Shown: positions 11,413 through 23,013 of the stretch, piece after piece | Position numbering within the stretch: the stretch's first letter is position 1 | Layout of the letters: the number at the start of each line of letters is the position of its first letter | Assembly: GCA_021234155.1 (NCBI GenBank) | Contig: JAJEKV010000078.1 | Span: 4,251,225 to 4,315,224 of the forward strand | Direction of reading: 5' to 3' | DNA: 64,000 bases | From: Isoetes taiwanensis | Lineage: Eukaryota > Streptophyta > Lycopodiopsida > Isoetales > Isoetaceae | Notes under the pieces: model-generated | The model's input: the letters and a program-made list of their open reading frames with translations, nothing else | What the model was told of the DNA's origin: nothing | The model's database searches: none | Made by a program: the position numbers and the translations under genes

Positions 11413-13888
11413 TTAAATTAAGGGAAAACTACCAAAATACCCCTATGAGTTTGTGTAATTACCAAAGTACCCTTATGAGTTTCAAAATTACCAAAATGCC
11501 CTTGTGTATAGTAGGTGTGTAGGGGCATTTTGGTAATTTTGAAACTCATAAGGAAGGAAGGAAGGAAGGAAGGTATTTTTATCGTCCACGGAGACCAATC
11601 GGTCTATGGGACCCAATACAAAAGCGCACAAGCGGATTACTACCTGGATTAAAAACCCCATACCAAGGGTTTTCGAGGGAAAACCGCGGCAAACAATCAG
11701 CCAGCGGACAAACTGTTCCAATATAACGAGAAATATAAAACACACAAATATATACACTCATGTACCGGTACCCATAGTGCCCGACAATGAAAGCAACCCC
11801 AAGGGGGCAAAGGTGGGCTCGCAGATCCACCTCACGAATGTACGACCCTAGGGCACGCATCTTGGCCGGTGCGTTCATCAACAAATGTAGGGCAAGTCCT
11901 ACCGTACTAAGGGAACGTGATCCGCCCGGATTTGATCGGAATCCCGGCAACTCGGAAAGTGTGAGACTCATCCTCAATGGCACCCATTTGACAAAGACCG
12001 ACAGAGCTTTGTGGTTGGCGGGGCTCCCCACCACCCCGCCCGCCTCGATGCGGAGATGGTACCCGTGTCGCGAATGGAGGCAATGAGTCCGCTTTTCAGT
12101 GTATTTGGGAACGCAGGGGTAGAGCTGCGGCCCCAGACCAACAGCGGGGTTGATGTGCTCCTTGTAATGGGCCGCTTTTGACTCCTTTCTAGAGCGCCGG
12201 GGTCCCGTGAGCTTGCCAAGGAAGCAAGCGGGCCCGTATTCCCAAGCTGTCATGATCGCCTCGTGTCCACTTGCACGACCAGGTTCCCGTTGACGCTCCA
12301 TCCGGCGAACCACCGACTCTTTACCCCTCCAACAGGGCCCCGAGCCGCCAAGGGCCCATTGCTGGCCAGAAGCCAAAAGCGTAGAGCCGAGCATCACCCA
12401 TATTAACCACTTTCTGAAAGTAGACGATGTGTCTATCAAAGGACTACCTGCTGGAAGCGGCAAGAATCCGTTTCCTGCAGCAGAATCTGATAGGGGATGA
12501 AGGTTTCACCCCAAGTGCCCGTGCCAAAAATGCTTTACACTTTTTGCTCCAAGTCATTCCGTGTCGCCAAAAGGAGACCACCGCCCCAAACTCTCGGCCG
12601 CGTCTGAAGGGCCGAGGCTCGACCCGGCCCGAAGCAGATGTATGTGGCGGCCCCAATCATAGAGCTCTCCGATGGTGTTGTTACGCATGGCATAAAGCGC
12701 TTTCCGGCTGATGTCACCCATAAGCGGATGGGCGTCTCCCAACAGTGAGGAGGGAACTCCACCCCTAGGTACTTGTAGGTGGGCGTGACCTTCCGCGGTC
12801 CTCGATATGTGAGTGCGGGGGCGTGGGGTGGCATGAAGGCGATATGAAAACCACCACGGTCTTGGCGATTCATGCGCATGTGCGTAGCTTTGGGGGGAAT
12901 GTGTTTAGGGCATCCGGATGAGGCGCATAGCTTCCCGGGATGTGGGCGGAAGGTCAACATCGTCTGCATAGATGAGCTGGCGGATGACCTGGTGCAAAAG
13001 CTGTATGCCATCCCCCATGCTCAGTAAGCCAGGGCTCTAACTGGTCAATGTAGAGGCCAAAAAGTGTTGGTGAGAGGGGGCAGCCCTGTCGGACCCCGAT
13101 ACTACTGGTGAATGCTTGGCCCGTCGGTGCATCCCGCCAAAACAACTCTCATACGCCTGTATATGGCATTCTGCGGCAGGCGGCATTCATTGGCTTCTTG
13201 ATCCAGCCCACGACTTTTCGGGGACCGTATCAAAAGCCCGCGAACTCCACAGCGGCAAGACAAGTCCCGATGGTTTCGGCTACATCTTCAATCGATTGCC
13301 CGATTGTAAAGATATAGTCAATTGTTGAGTGCGGGGCCTAAAGCACGCTTGTGTGAGGGCTCGCACATCTTTACCCTCGCGGCTGGGTCAACTCTTGCTT
13401 TCGAGAATGCCCGACCAGCGGTTTGGCAAAATCTTGAGCCCGACCATGATCGTCGGTGGTAATTGGTAGGACGATTATTAAGTCGCCGCCCTTGTGAATG
13501 GGGAGCAGCCCTACTTGTGGTCCATTGTGGGGGAAACCTTCCGCAATGCTCGTTGAACAGGGTAGTGAGGATCGCACCGGCCGCCACCCCGCCCATTTGA
13601 GTAACTTTCGCCACGCGATACGAGTCGAGGTCACCGCCTTCCCATTAGCCCGGCCGTTGCGGGCCCTCCACAACATCCTCCTCGCGAGAACCAATGGGGG
13701 CCATCCGGTGGGGGTATGGGCGTCACAGCGTCCCTGGTGGGTCATATTTCTTTGCAAAATCTTGCTCCCTTGCCGGGTGTGATGTGTCCAGCAGGCCGAA
13801 CATCTCCCCCTGGTGCCTGGCAAGGTAAGGGCATTTTGATAATTACATAAACTCATAGGGGTAGTTTGGTAGTTTTCCCTTAAATTAA
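11413..13888. mobile_element. MULE-type element, 9-bp TSD TTAAATTAA
   Basis: The element 11422-13879 begins GGGAAAACTACCAAAATACC and ends with the inverted match GGTAGTTTTCCC. It is flanked on both sides by TTAAATTAA (11413-11421 and 13880-13888), a target duplication length typical of Mutator-like elements. The other arm of the surrounding inverted duplication shows the unoccupied target with a single TTAAATTAA. The element's own interior is short and palindromic, and most of its length is an inserted LINE. Its ends resemble those of the MULE at 50828 (GGGAAATTTACCAAAATAAC). Confidence 0.88.
11548..13815 (-). mobile_element. LINE (non-LTR retrotransposon), (GGAA)n-tailed, decayed
   Basis: The minus strand encodes fragments of a LINE ORF2. 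RT motifs are I-G-V-R-Q-G-C-P-L-S-P-T-L-F (12954-13145), the catalytic Y-A-D-D (12958-12972, in another frame), and upstream L-F-N-E-H-C-G-R-F-P-P-Q-W (13371-13614). The 3' edge ends in a GGAA/TTCC microsatellite at 11550-11572. Frame changes between all motifs show a dead copy. It sits inside the MULE-type element. The tail type and the RT signature differ from typical seed-plant L1 elements. Confidence 0.85.
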
Positions 13889-14599
13889 TATGGACATCCT
13901 CGGATGTGCTAACAAGCTAGAAGGAAATAATTTTTCAAGTGCATATTATCAGTGTAGTAACCAATACACATAAAGTTTATCTATGTTTGCTTTTTTCCAA
14001 TATAACAATCAACACACAACAATCATTAACATTATTGACACAAACCATTGCATCCAACGCATTTAAATTAAAATCCCCCTGAAACCCCCTTTGGTTTGGG
14101 TGCATATTCACACGGGGGGTTACTCCGGGCACCGAGAGCTGTCGGATGGGCATATTTGCCTTTTATTCCTTGATCTAGACCGTACATAGTGATCCTCGTT
14201 TGTGGGGTATGCCTGTACAAATTTTTAGATACTATATATTGAGGTTTGCAAAATACTATAAGGTTTGAGAGAATGTACTTAATGGTGTTAATTTTGTACA
14301 TGTACCCCTGTGTGAATATGCACCCAAACCAAAGGGGGTTTCAGGGGGATTTTAATTTAAATGCGTTGGATGCAATGGTTTGTGTCAATAATGTTAATGG
14401 TTGTTGTGTGTTGATTGTTATATTGGAAAAAAGCAAACATAGATAAACTTTATGTGTATTGGTTACTACACTGATAATATGCACTTGAAAAATTATTTCC
14501 TTCTAGCTTGTTAGCACATCCGAGGAGGTCCATATTAATTTAATATACTAGTGGAGTCTCCAAACTAAACATATTTGTAAACTATGCACTTGAACAATT

Positions 14600-15570
14600 C
14601 AAAAAAGGAACTACATCCAACAAAAAAATTTGCGTCTAAATGACCTTTACAATAAGTAGTACCCATGGCTCACCTCATCATATGAGATGCATCTCCCATT
14701 TCAAATTTTCTACAATCGTGAATGGATCTGCGCAGACATTTCCAAGTTGTTACGATGCATTCCCGCAATCACAAATTAATCACAACAAACACATAGCCTA
14801 ACGTGCCTGATGTACCTTACATGTTGGAACAGTTTAGGCCCAAAAACTCGTCAAACTTTTGATCTAAATATTTGCTGGAGCGAGTGATAAATACGCTGCA
14901 CGTGGTGTGAAATTAGTACTTTATAAAAACATACTGGAATTGCATTTGCAAAACAATAGTTAAAACTTTCAATATATATCATTCACTATAAAAGCATCCG
15001 CATTACAATGACATATATGGCAAGTCAAAACCTCATATCATTACATCTGTATCTCAAAACCTCATATTTTGAGATGTACTTTTGCCTTGAATTAATGAAG
15101 CAAGATAATGTCACAGATTCAAACAATCTCCTTTGGATCATCTCCTCCCATGCGCTTCAAGGAGAAACAAAAAACCTGCAATAAACAAACAGAAAAGCAG
15201 ATGTGTTAATTCTCGAACCTAAACAGAGGAAAAGATTAGGCAAAATGAAAAGTGGGCAAGAATGTGATTGTGAATCTGAAGTCTTCAATTTCCAACTGTG
15301 TTGCAAAGGGTATGCCAATGACAATACATTTTTCTTTTGCAAAATAAAGCTGTTATATCTAGAGCTAACAACTGAATTGCAGAAAAATATAATGCCATAA
15401 ATTACTCCATAACAGTGGCAGTAAAAAAGTACTCTCCCAAATTTCCACGACCTTGCAAAGCTGCTCTTTTTGCCCTTAACAGTAAGAGCTGCAATCGGAC
15501 AAAGCATACCCTTAATTTCCAAGATTACAAAAAAGAGCTTAAATAAGGAGCATGCTATTTGGCCAGCGTG
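14600..15570. other. Unassigned AT-rich stretch
   Basis: A minus-strand frame of 195 codons crosses 15157-15744 but has biased, non-conserved composition and overlaps a DNA minisatellite, so I do not call it a gene. Confidence 0.4.
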
Positions 15571-15690
15571 GTGTAGGAACAGTCCATTCACATTTAGTCC
15601 ATCCAAAGAGCAGTGTAGAACAGTCCATCCACAATTACTCCACCCAGAGCGCGAGTAGAACAATCCATTCACACTAAGTCCACCCAGCTG
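15571..15690. repeat. ~41-bp minisatellite, three units
   Basis: Units start at 15571, 15613 and 15653 with the shared words TAGAACAGTCCAT, CAC and AGTCCA(C)CC. Divergence between units is moderate. It explains the repetitive protein seen if the minus strand is translated. Confidence 0.75.
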
Positions 15691-16773
15691 TCCACTTGGA
15701 ACATTCAAGCTCGGTAAACCTGAGAACTCCCAGGCATCTTGCATGTGTTAGCAAAGTTGTCCATCCTATTCAAAGAAATTGATTAAAGTCAACCTTGGCA
15801 TATAGGAGCAAAGTTTTGAAAAAGAAGTTCATGCTCTTGTGCTACTACATGCAGTCCCTTATAGAATGCTTCAAGCTAGAGTAGGGACTTTGGTTCATGT
15901 TGAGAGATGGGTTTTGAGGTAATAATGTGTTGGTCTATGTCCAAGATGCTGTCTCTATATAAACTTTGACTGAACAACGATGGTATTCCCCTGCTCAAAG
16001 CCAGTTTACCCTTCTAGTCTTTAAGAATGATAGCATGCATAGCATAGAAACTCTATAATTGCATAGCTGAAATCAGGGGCCTAAGATGCCAAACAACATC
16101 TATAGATCATACGCTACTATGGGCTACAATAACCCAGCAAGCTTGTTAAGTAGTCAAGAAATGCCGCATAACGCTTCGAATTTTTTATAAAATTTGAAAT
16201 TTAAATCATAGTGTAGATCCTAATATTTAACCTTTCCACTGATCAAGCAAGTTAAGGTCTTCATGCCAATATTCAAAATTTTGATTAAAGCTATCAAAGA
16301 AAGACACGCCAACAGAATCTGAACCCGTCCTTTAATCCACTTTAGATTAAATGCATGATAAAAAATTTTCAATCTAAATCTCTTACCTAGCAATATGATG
16401 CTGAAATTTCAACTATCCTGCCTTTTGCAAGCTTTCAAAATGATGCCATAATGGATCCCAAGCTGCAACAACTCCAACTTCTGCCATAATATTTTTCAAA
16501 TAAGAGAACATAATAGAACCGGTCATTTTGAATTGATTGTAAAGTTGTCTTACCATTTAGAATTGCAGAAAAACATGTATGAAGAAGCAAAGACTTTCAA
16601 AATTATGCAAATTTATTTACCTGAATATTCTGGCATAGTCCTACATGCCTATGCGAGCAGTATAGAGCTCTTGTACTATCTAATACTGAGGATATCATGC
16701 ACCAGCTGATCTCGAAGCAATCCAAATGTACAACCAAAATGCTAGTGCAAAAAAGGAGGTACAATAATCAAAC
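15691..16773. other. Unassigned AT-rich stretch
   Basis: No conserved frame, terminal repeat or RNA gene was recognised. Confidence 0.4.
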
Positions 16774-18600
16774 ATCCAAATCAATCAATCAATCAATCAA
16801 TCAATATATATTGATCATGCCATTTTTTGGGACCCTCAGGTCCATATGGCAAACAGTACATTTACATTTACATTTTAGGCGCCAATATGGCACATAAATC
16901 ATCAAAATATAAATAATCCAGAATTTTCAAGCAGTGTCATGTGATCATATAAGAGTATGATGTCTGATCTTTCCTTAAAGATAGTCTTCGGATATGATCC
17001 GGCTTGGCCTAGGTTAAACGGAATAAGTCTTGAAGATTATCGGAAGTGATGGCAAAAGCTTCACGGATATGCTCATAAGATGGACAAAAGAGCAAAGCAT
17101 GGGCCTCGTCCTCAATTTGTGGTTCTGTCAAGCAGCAGGGACATAGCCGGTCTTTTTCGCCCAATCCTTGCCATCCGCCAGTTTCTATGGCAAGGTGATG
17201 GGATGAGAGTCGTTGCGGAGATGGTTTTTCTTAAATTAGATGCCGATCCATTCCTGTGTATGGCTGCTCACCATAGGTGTCAAGATTGTTAATTTCCTTT
17301 CTCAGAGAAGTCCGCTTTGACACTAGTATCACAATCCATCCGAGCTTTTTGCAACCGCTTTTGCGCATACAAATGCTTGCAATTCATCCCATTTGTGAGG
17401 CCGGTTTGCCGGGCATTATATCCCGTTTTTTCGCCCATTTGATTATTGCATTATACCATCCGTTCATTTTTCTTGAGAGTGCATAAGTGCTAGAAGGCAG
17501 GGGAGGCGTCGGAGTCAAGATTAGAGATCCCCGGCCCAAGTAATGTAGCGTTTGACAGAGCGCATCAATCTCGATTGGGACTAGTCCTGTTTTACGCCAA
17601 GAGCATATTATATGGTGTTTGGGCCTTTACTCCCAATTCCTCCGGGAGGAATTTTTTTGTATTCTTTCCGGCTTGGCCCAACCTTTGATCTTGCCAATCC
17701 AGTGCCGGGATGGGCAGCCATAGAGCATTCTTGGTTTAACTAGAACACCAAAAAAGCTTGCATGTAAATGCCAACCTTCTAGGTTATTTTGTTCACATAC
17801 TTGGAGCATGCCAAATAATGCTTTCAGCCCACCTAATGCTCTCCTTGATGCTGCGGTGACCATTTATAGTTGGAAGACATTTCAATCCCTAAATATTTAT
17901 CTTGAAAGTGATGACTTCCAAAGCAACACCTCCAACCGAGAAATCAGCATGGGGCTTGAACCAAAGACCATGATTTTTAGATTTGGAATGGTTGATAGAC
18001 ATACCTTTATGCTTGCAAAAGCGTCAAAGACATCTAGATGTGATCTGCAGACCCAATTGTGTTTTGGAGATGAGTACAATATCATCGAAAAAACAATGAC
18101 AACTTCACTACATGGTCATATAAATCAGCACCAATTCCACTACGGTCATTGAGCCAAGATTCTACTTCATCAATGAACAGCCCAAAGAGTCTTGGTGAGC
18201 GAGGGGCAGCCTTGTTTAACCCCTATGGTGCTGGAAATGCGGTATCGAGCGTAAAGGGAACGAGAGTTCCACCAATACCTTATGATATAGGCAAGCAATC
18301 GCTTCTTTGAGAGCATGAGGGACCCCAATTGCATCCATCCTGTCTTGAAGCTTGCCTCGATCAACACGATCGAATGCCTTTGCAAGGTCCATGAATGCGA
18401 GGTATAGTTTGTTCCCCCGCCCCTTAGCATTTTCTGTGAGCACCCGGAGTGTCACTAAGTGATCAATAGTAGAGTAACCAGATCTGAAACCAGCTTGGCC
18501 TGTTGCAATAACATCTGCATCCTTGGCCCAATCCACTAGCTTTTGCTCAATCAAAGAGGCAAAAGTTTTAGCCATAATATTACCAACTAGAATTGTCCTG
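16774..18600 (-). mobile_element. LINE, (CAAT)n-tailed, decayed
   Basis: The minus strand encodes RT domain fragments: G-Q-A-G-F-R-S-G-Y-S-T-I-D-H, then F-M-D-L-A-K-A-F-D-R-V (18216-18575), then I-G-V-K-Q-G-C-P (about 18200-18240). The catalytic region survives as F-D-D-I-V-L-I (18069-18089), where F-A-D-D is expected. The 3' edge starts with CAATCAATCAATC at 16780-16805 followed by GGGACCCTCAGGTCCATATGG, related to the 3' edges of the copies at 9.96 and 11.57 kb. Several frames are used, so the copy is inactive. Confidence 0.85.
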
Positions 18601-19990
18601 TAGTTATGTATGTCCTGTTACTTATATGCCCAATCTCCAAGACTAGCAATTGTAATATCTTTGTCTGTCCTAAACAAACGAATTTCACAAAAGGGCAAAA
18701 CATGAAGGGTTCAATTACAATAGATTATCCATATCCTTTCATTGAAAACACTACATCTCCTAATCTTGCAAGTTTGAAGGGGTTTTATCACCCCTAGACA
18801 GAGCAGGGGTTGTTGAAAGTTGGTGTGGAGGGCCCAAAGCAACCACCATGCCATTGGTGTGATTTGTCCTTTGCCATTTTGTGGCCATAGTATAGAAATT
18901 GCAATTATATAATATTACACATAATGCACAACTGGACTGACGTGTATGGCCAAGAGCAACAATGTGGTCCAAAGGAGCATGTTAGATATGGAAAGATGAG
19001 CTAGGCCAGTAATGAAACTGGAAAAAAAAGGTCTCACTAGAGAGGCTAAGACTTTTAACCTTAGAATTAAAGTGAGATCGTTTAATTTCAATGGAACTAT
19101 ATGGTAGGTGCTTAAGTTAATAAAGGAATCATGTAGAAAACGAAGTCGTTTGAGAACGACTGAGGGGTTAGGCGTACTGCGTCTCTAAGTTTGACACAGA
19201 GAGTACACAAATGGGATGTAGCGCATTTCAGAAGGGATTATAGGGGTAGAACATGTACCGACATAGCACATGGGAAAGGTTATTGCATGGGAAATGGCTT
19301 AGCATAATGGGGTGTAAGATTGTTGGAATGCAAAATTTCAAAAAATAAAGTCATGAGATTTGAAGCAAGAAATAGGGCATTCATTCTAGTCGAGTAGAAC
19401 TCAACAAATTATTAAACAAAAAGATGAGGGCCAAAGTTTTATTCCATTAGACTTGATAAAATCGCTCCCGACCGACCGATCGACTTAGGCCAAACGATTG
19501 CAACACACGGTATTACTCATTGGGTTCTTAGCCAATCACCTTGCATTAATTTATCTTGGTAGACTAGGGTGGAGACATTTGTATATGAGCTGAAAAATGT
19601 TTGATAGATTGGGTGGCCCTTTAGGAACCATGAGCACCGACCACGAGGACCACCAGCCTTCTCAACCAAGGGTGCCAATAAATTACAATAAACCATACGG
19701 CAAGATCTCTATGAATAAAGACAGAATCTTTTGGAATCCGCAAGATACTTGTCAATCCCCGCATCCGACTGCTGTTCCTGTTCCAAGGATTCTTTTGTCA
19801 TCCCCCGGTGTTCAGTGCGTATCAGGCAAAGGGAAATGGATCCCTGTTTCTAGCTCTTGCAATGCGAGCTTTCGACGATTTATTCTAGGCAAATCAATCA
19901 TCCCAGCTGCTAATTCTGTGTCTTGCGCGAGATATTTCTTTCCTTAGAAAAATAAACTTTTCAAAATGGCTTTGCTCATCCGAGTAGCTT
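18601..19990. other. Unassigned stretch with possible coding remnant
   Basis: A plus-strand frame at 19597-19947 (proline/serine-rich, four or more cysteines) is open for about 116 codons, but I do not recognise it. It precedes the FLA relic and could be unrelated flank. Otherwise there are only short frames. Confidence 0.35.
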
Positions 19991-20019
19991 CTCTACCCTT
20001 CAACATGCAAGCTCGAGCT

Positions 20020-20453
20020 CAGATTCTTGATGATCCGATGATAGTTCCATCCAAAGTTCCAAATCGAGCCGCATTGTTTCTCTGCTCATTCATTTTGCTT
20101 CTCGCTTTAATCCGGCGGTTTATCGGCTCCCCACGCATCAAGTTCCGTTCTAGCAGCATTGCTTGAGTCGCATTAACAGATATGGTAGAGCTCATTGAAG
20201 CAGCTGGGCTTTGTTAGAAGGTACAGTTTCTAACGGAAATGTGACAATTTTTGCATTTGAGAATGAATATTTGGAGTGTCAATTTGATTCCGAGTTCAAG
20301 GCTTATCTGTTGCAACCCGCCAATTTGAAGGCTCTTCAGAGAGTGCTAAAATGCCATGTAATAGATCGACGGATTGGTTCTCGCAGAGTGGAAAACTGGA
20401 CTATTGTTTCTTTATCAAATGATCCCCTTCATATTTCACAAAGAAGAAAATGA
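20020..20453 (+). pseudogene. Fasciclin-like arabinogalactan protein (FLA15-18 type) 5' relic
   Basis: The last frame (20211-20453) matches the first FAS1 domain of the FLA15-18 group: N-V-T-I-F-A, then F-K-A-Y-L-L-Q-P-A-N-L-K-A-L-Q, then H-V-I-D-R-R-I. Just upstream, in other frames, come S-S-V-L-A-A-L-L-E-S-H and D-M-V-E-L-I-E-A-A-G-L, the usual lead-in. A hydrophobic signal-like segment (L-F-L-C-S-F-I-L-L-L-A-L-I) lies before that. These proteins are secreted cell-wall/surface glycoproteins. At least two frameshifts and an early stop after about two thirds of the FAS1 domain make it a pseudogene; the rest is missing. Confidence 0.6.
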
Positions 20454-21465
20454 GTTTCTTGAATCCACTCCCTACTCGGTGGGATGATGATGGTCGTTAA
20501 CCTTAACAACCGGTTTTTTTTTTTTTTTTTTTATCTCTCTCTTTTCCACTGTTTTGTCCATCGCTAGAAAGCTTAACCAATTCTAGCCTTACCCTTAAAC
20601 CACCATAGCCAATTCCGATGTTTTCCTCTGTAGCTTGCCGCTGCAGCATTTTTTCCCATTTCCGTCACGAGAATTAAGTAGCTTCTTTTATTTCTCCGTC
20701 ATCGCAATAAAAAGGCTGCAGTTTTTTATTCAAATCTTGTCCTGCCTGCTTGCCGCTGCCTCTGAAGCCCTCCCGCCGCCGGCTCCATCGATCCATTCTT
20801 TCCCTCTGCCTTTGGAGCTTATATGATACGTGTCAAAAAAAAATTCTAAAGAAGTGTTGTGCACGAAATTGTCTGAGGTGTCGAGATTTTAGATAGGAAT
20901 CTCAGAATAATATTCTAAAAGAATCGCCCTCTAATAATTATATATGTTAAGATACTATAAATGTGCACATGATTACTACCCATACCTCATTTAGCTTTGC
21001 CATGATATGGTAGCCTTCTTGCTGCTGGAAAGTTACCAGATTTTTGCTTTCTGTTCCGATACAGGACATAATACAAAAATATGTACAAAAAAATTCAGAG
21101 AAATTGTTTGTAGGTTTGAGAGAACTTGTGAGACAAATTGCTTGTGAAAACTTTGTTCTCATAGGAGCTTAAGGAAATCCCTTACAATTCTGCTAGCCAA
21201 TTGTTGCCTTGCGATTCAATCTCTGCCATATATGACTTTTAGGCCACTTGCCCACTGTTTTAAGAAAGGATATTTAGCGATTTGGCCATATTTAATCTCA
21301 TATTTTCCGACCATATTGTAAACCTTGGATTGCAGATTTAGCCTGTTTTTTGGAATTTCTGTTTTGCCTTGCGTTTATATTTCCAGTTTAATAATTTCGC
21401 GTTTAGATTTTAAATCTTCTAACAATTTAAAAAATCTAGATTCGAAGCCTGCCTTAAACCTAGCT
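20454..21465. other. Upstream region of PNSL1
   Basis: It contains a T-run at 20517-20532, a CT-rich GC-richer patch (20620-20820) and AT-rich DNA after it. The patch could be promoter or leader for the downstream gene, or belong to another relic. The PNSL1 frame is open upstream of its ATG back to about 21325, but no earlier ATG lies in it. Confidence 0.35.
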
Positions 21466-22328
21466 ATGGCAACTCTGTTTATGGCCATGGCTACCACCAA
21501 GCCAAGCTTGCCATTGCCGAAATTCTCACCGGAGCCTTTTTACAAACAGATTCCTCAATCAATACAGGTGCAATGCAAACTGTCACGCAGATCAATTATC
21601 TTATCTATGCTTCTTGCGTCAGAACGGATGGTTTCCCACACAAATTGGGCATTGGCAGATGCGGGTTTCAAGGACTATACAGATAATTTGGACGGCTATT
21701 CATTCTCATTTCCCAGTGGATGGGTAGAAGTCCGGGGCGCAGGGTCTGATGTGTTTTTTAGAAACCCTATTAATTTGGATGAGAATGTGGTGGTTGGGTT
21801 TAGCTCCCCTTCTTCCTCGCGCTATAAAGGGATAGAGGATTTGGGTACTCCAGAAGAGGCTGCACAGAGAGTTTTGAAGCAGTATTTGACAGAATTCATG
21901 TCTACCAGGCTTGGAGTAAAAAGGGAGTCCAACATTCTGTCTGCAAACTCAAGAATAGGTCTAGATGGCAAACTTTACTACGAGATTGAGGTACTTATTT
22001 AAAACAGTTGGATTTTTCCTTGTGTAATACTAGGGTTTATGGGAACTAGTTTTTTCTTTATTTTTGTCTTGTTTTGTTTAAAGTTTTGAAACCATGTTGT
22101 TTCCAGATCAATGTCAAATCATTTGCAAACAGAAATCAGTTGGCAGTCATGGCAGAAGACCGAGTTCCCCAACTTGAATGGAGTAGGCGTTACCTTTCTG
22201 TTCTTGGAGTTGAGAATAACAGGCTTTATGAGTTGAGACTGCAGGTTCCTGAAAGATCACTACCTCAAGAAGAAATGGATCTCAGAAAAATTATGAGCTC
22301 CTTTCAGGTTATTAAGCTTGCTGCATAA
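21466..22328 (+). CDS. PNSL1: Photosynthetic NDH subunit of lumenal location 1 (PsbP-like PPL2), two exons
   Basis: Exons are 21466-21990 and 22107-22328, joined in phase 0 (GAG|GTACTT donor, TTTCCAG acceptor, 116-bp intron), giving about 248 residues against about 240 in Arabidopsis. A chloroplast transit region is followed by a thylakoid signal with twin arginine (S-R-R-S, about residue 45) and a cleavage-like A-L-A near residue 70, as expected for a Tat-imported lumenal protein. The PsbP fold follows, with Y-S-F-S-F-P-S-G-W, R-G-A-G-S-D-V-F-F-R, L-G-T-P-E-E, Y-L-T-E-F-M-S-T-R-L-G-V-K-R and R-Y-L-S-V-L-G-V-E-N. These signatures point to PNSL1 rather than PsbP, PPL1 or other PPD proteins. 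The product supports the chloroplast NADH dehydrogenase-like complex in cyclic electron flow. The start was chosen as the first ATG giving M-A-T-L with a plausible transit peptide. Confidence 0.92.
21991..22106 (+). other. PNSL1 intron
   Basis: It begins GTACTTATTT and ends TTGTTTCCAG, with T-rich content before the acceptor. Splicing joins Y-Y-E-I-E to I-N-V-K-S, which restores the family sequence. Reading through would stop three codons into the intron. Confidence 0.9.
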
Positions 22329-23010
22329 TGCACATTCAGGCTTTCATTCAAGGTATATCCCTGTTGCAATTTCCAGTTTTGTAACGTGCCCTTCTACCGG
22401 CCAAAAATGAGAAATGGAAGAATATGATCTGGCCAATATTTTATGTGGTTTCTCACTCGTGGATATTGAGCTTCATCATCCAAATTTTTTCTTTAAGTTG
22501 CTTATGTTATAACCAAATAGTCACAATAAATGAATGCAAAGGATGTTACAAGAGATAATTTCCGCGACAGATCTCATGCTCATCTTTTTTGTTCTGAAGG
22601 AATGATTGAACAGCTTTAATTACCAAGTATCATCTGAATTTTCCATGGCCATTGAGATTGATGCAATGGAATAATGAGCAAGAGATACAGATCATACTTT
22701 GGTGGTATAATTTTGCGAAATGTACATGCTTATTGTTAAAGACATAATATGCTATAAATCTAAGATGCCTAAGAAGATTATTTTGCTCTGGAGGTTTTGG
22801 CTATGTTCCGAATCTCTAACTTTAAGGTCAAGGCAAAATGGTAAGTTGCTTAGAAAGATTTATGGAACCATATCAATGATCTTTTCTCTCCACTTTACTC
22901 TAGACTTCTACTCATGCAGCTTAATCTCTGTTGACTAATGGCAAAGAGGAATTGCATTCATAATCAGTATGAATAAAGACAGGGAAGGAGCAGAAAAGAG
23001 GAGTTAGCTA
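22329..23010. other. Spacer between PNSL1 and caspase-like relic
   Basis: It holds the PNSL1 3' region. Words near 22795-22830 (G-F-G-Y-V-P-N-L, then L-T-L in another frame) resemble a caspase p20 beta-strand segment, hinting that the relic starts here, but this is weak. Confidence 0.35.
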
Positions 23011-23013
23011 GTC

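Larger units (their letters stand above)
11357..14599. repeat. Inverted duplication, ~295-bp arms (left arm interrupted)
   Basis: The right arm 14302-14599 is a near-identical reverse complement of the left arm, which is split into 11357-11421 and 13880-14122. The spacer 14123-14301 has no recognised content. The outer ends match exactly over AATTGTTC/GAACAATT. Left-arm continuity is broken only by the MULE-type element at 11422-13879, so the right arm preserves the empty site (AGTATATTAAATTAATATGG). Confidence 0.9.

Noticed and set aside
11606-12086. Plus-strand frames inside the LINE
   Set aside because: Antisense shadows of the minus-strand LINE; no family resemblance.
15157-15744. 195-codon minus-strand frame
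   Set aside because: Its repeats follow the DNA minisatellite at 15571-15690, composition is biased and no conserved domain is visible.
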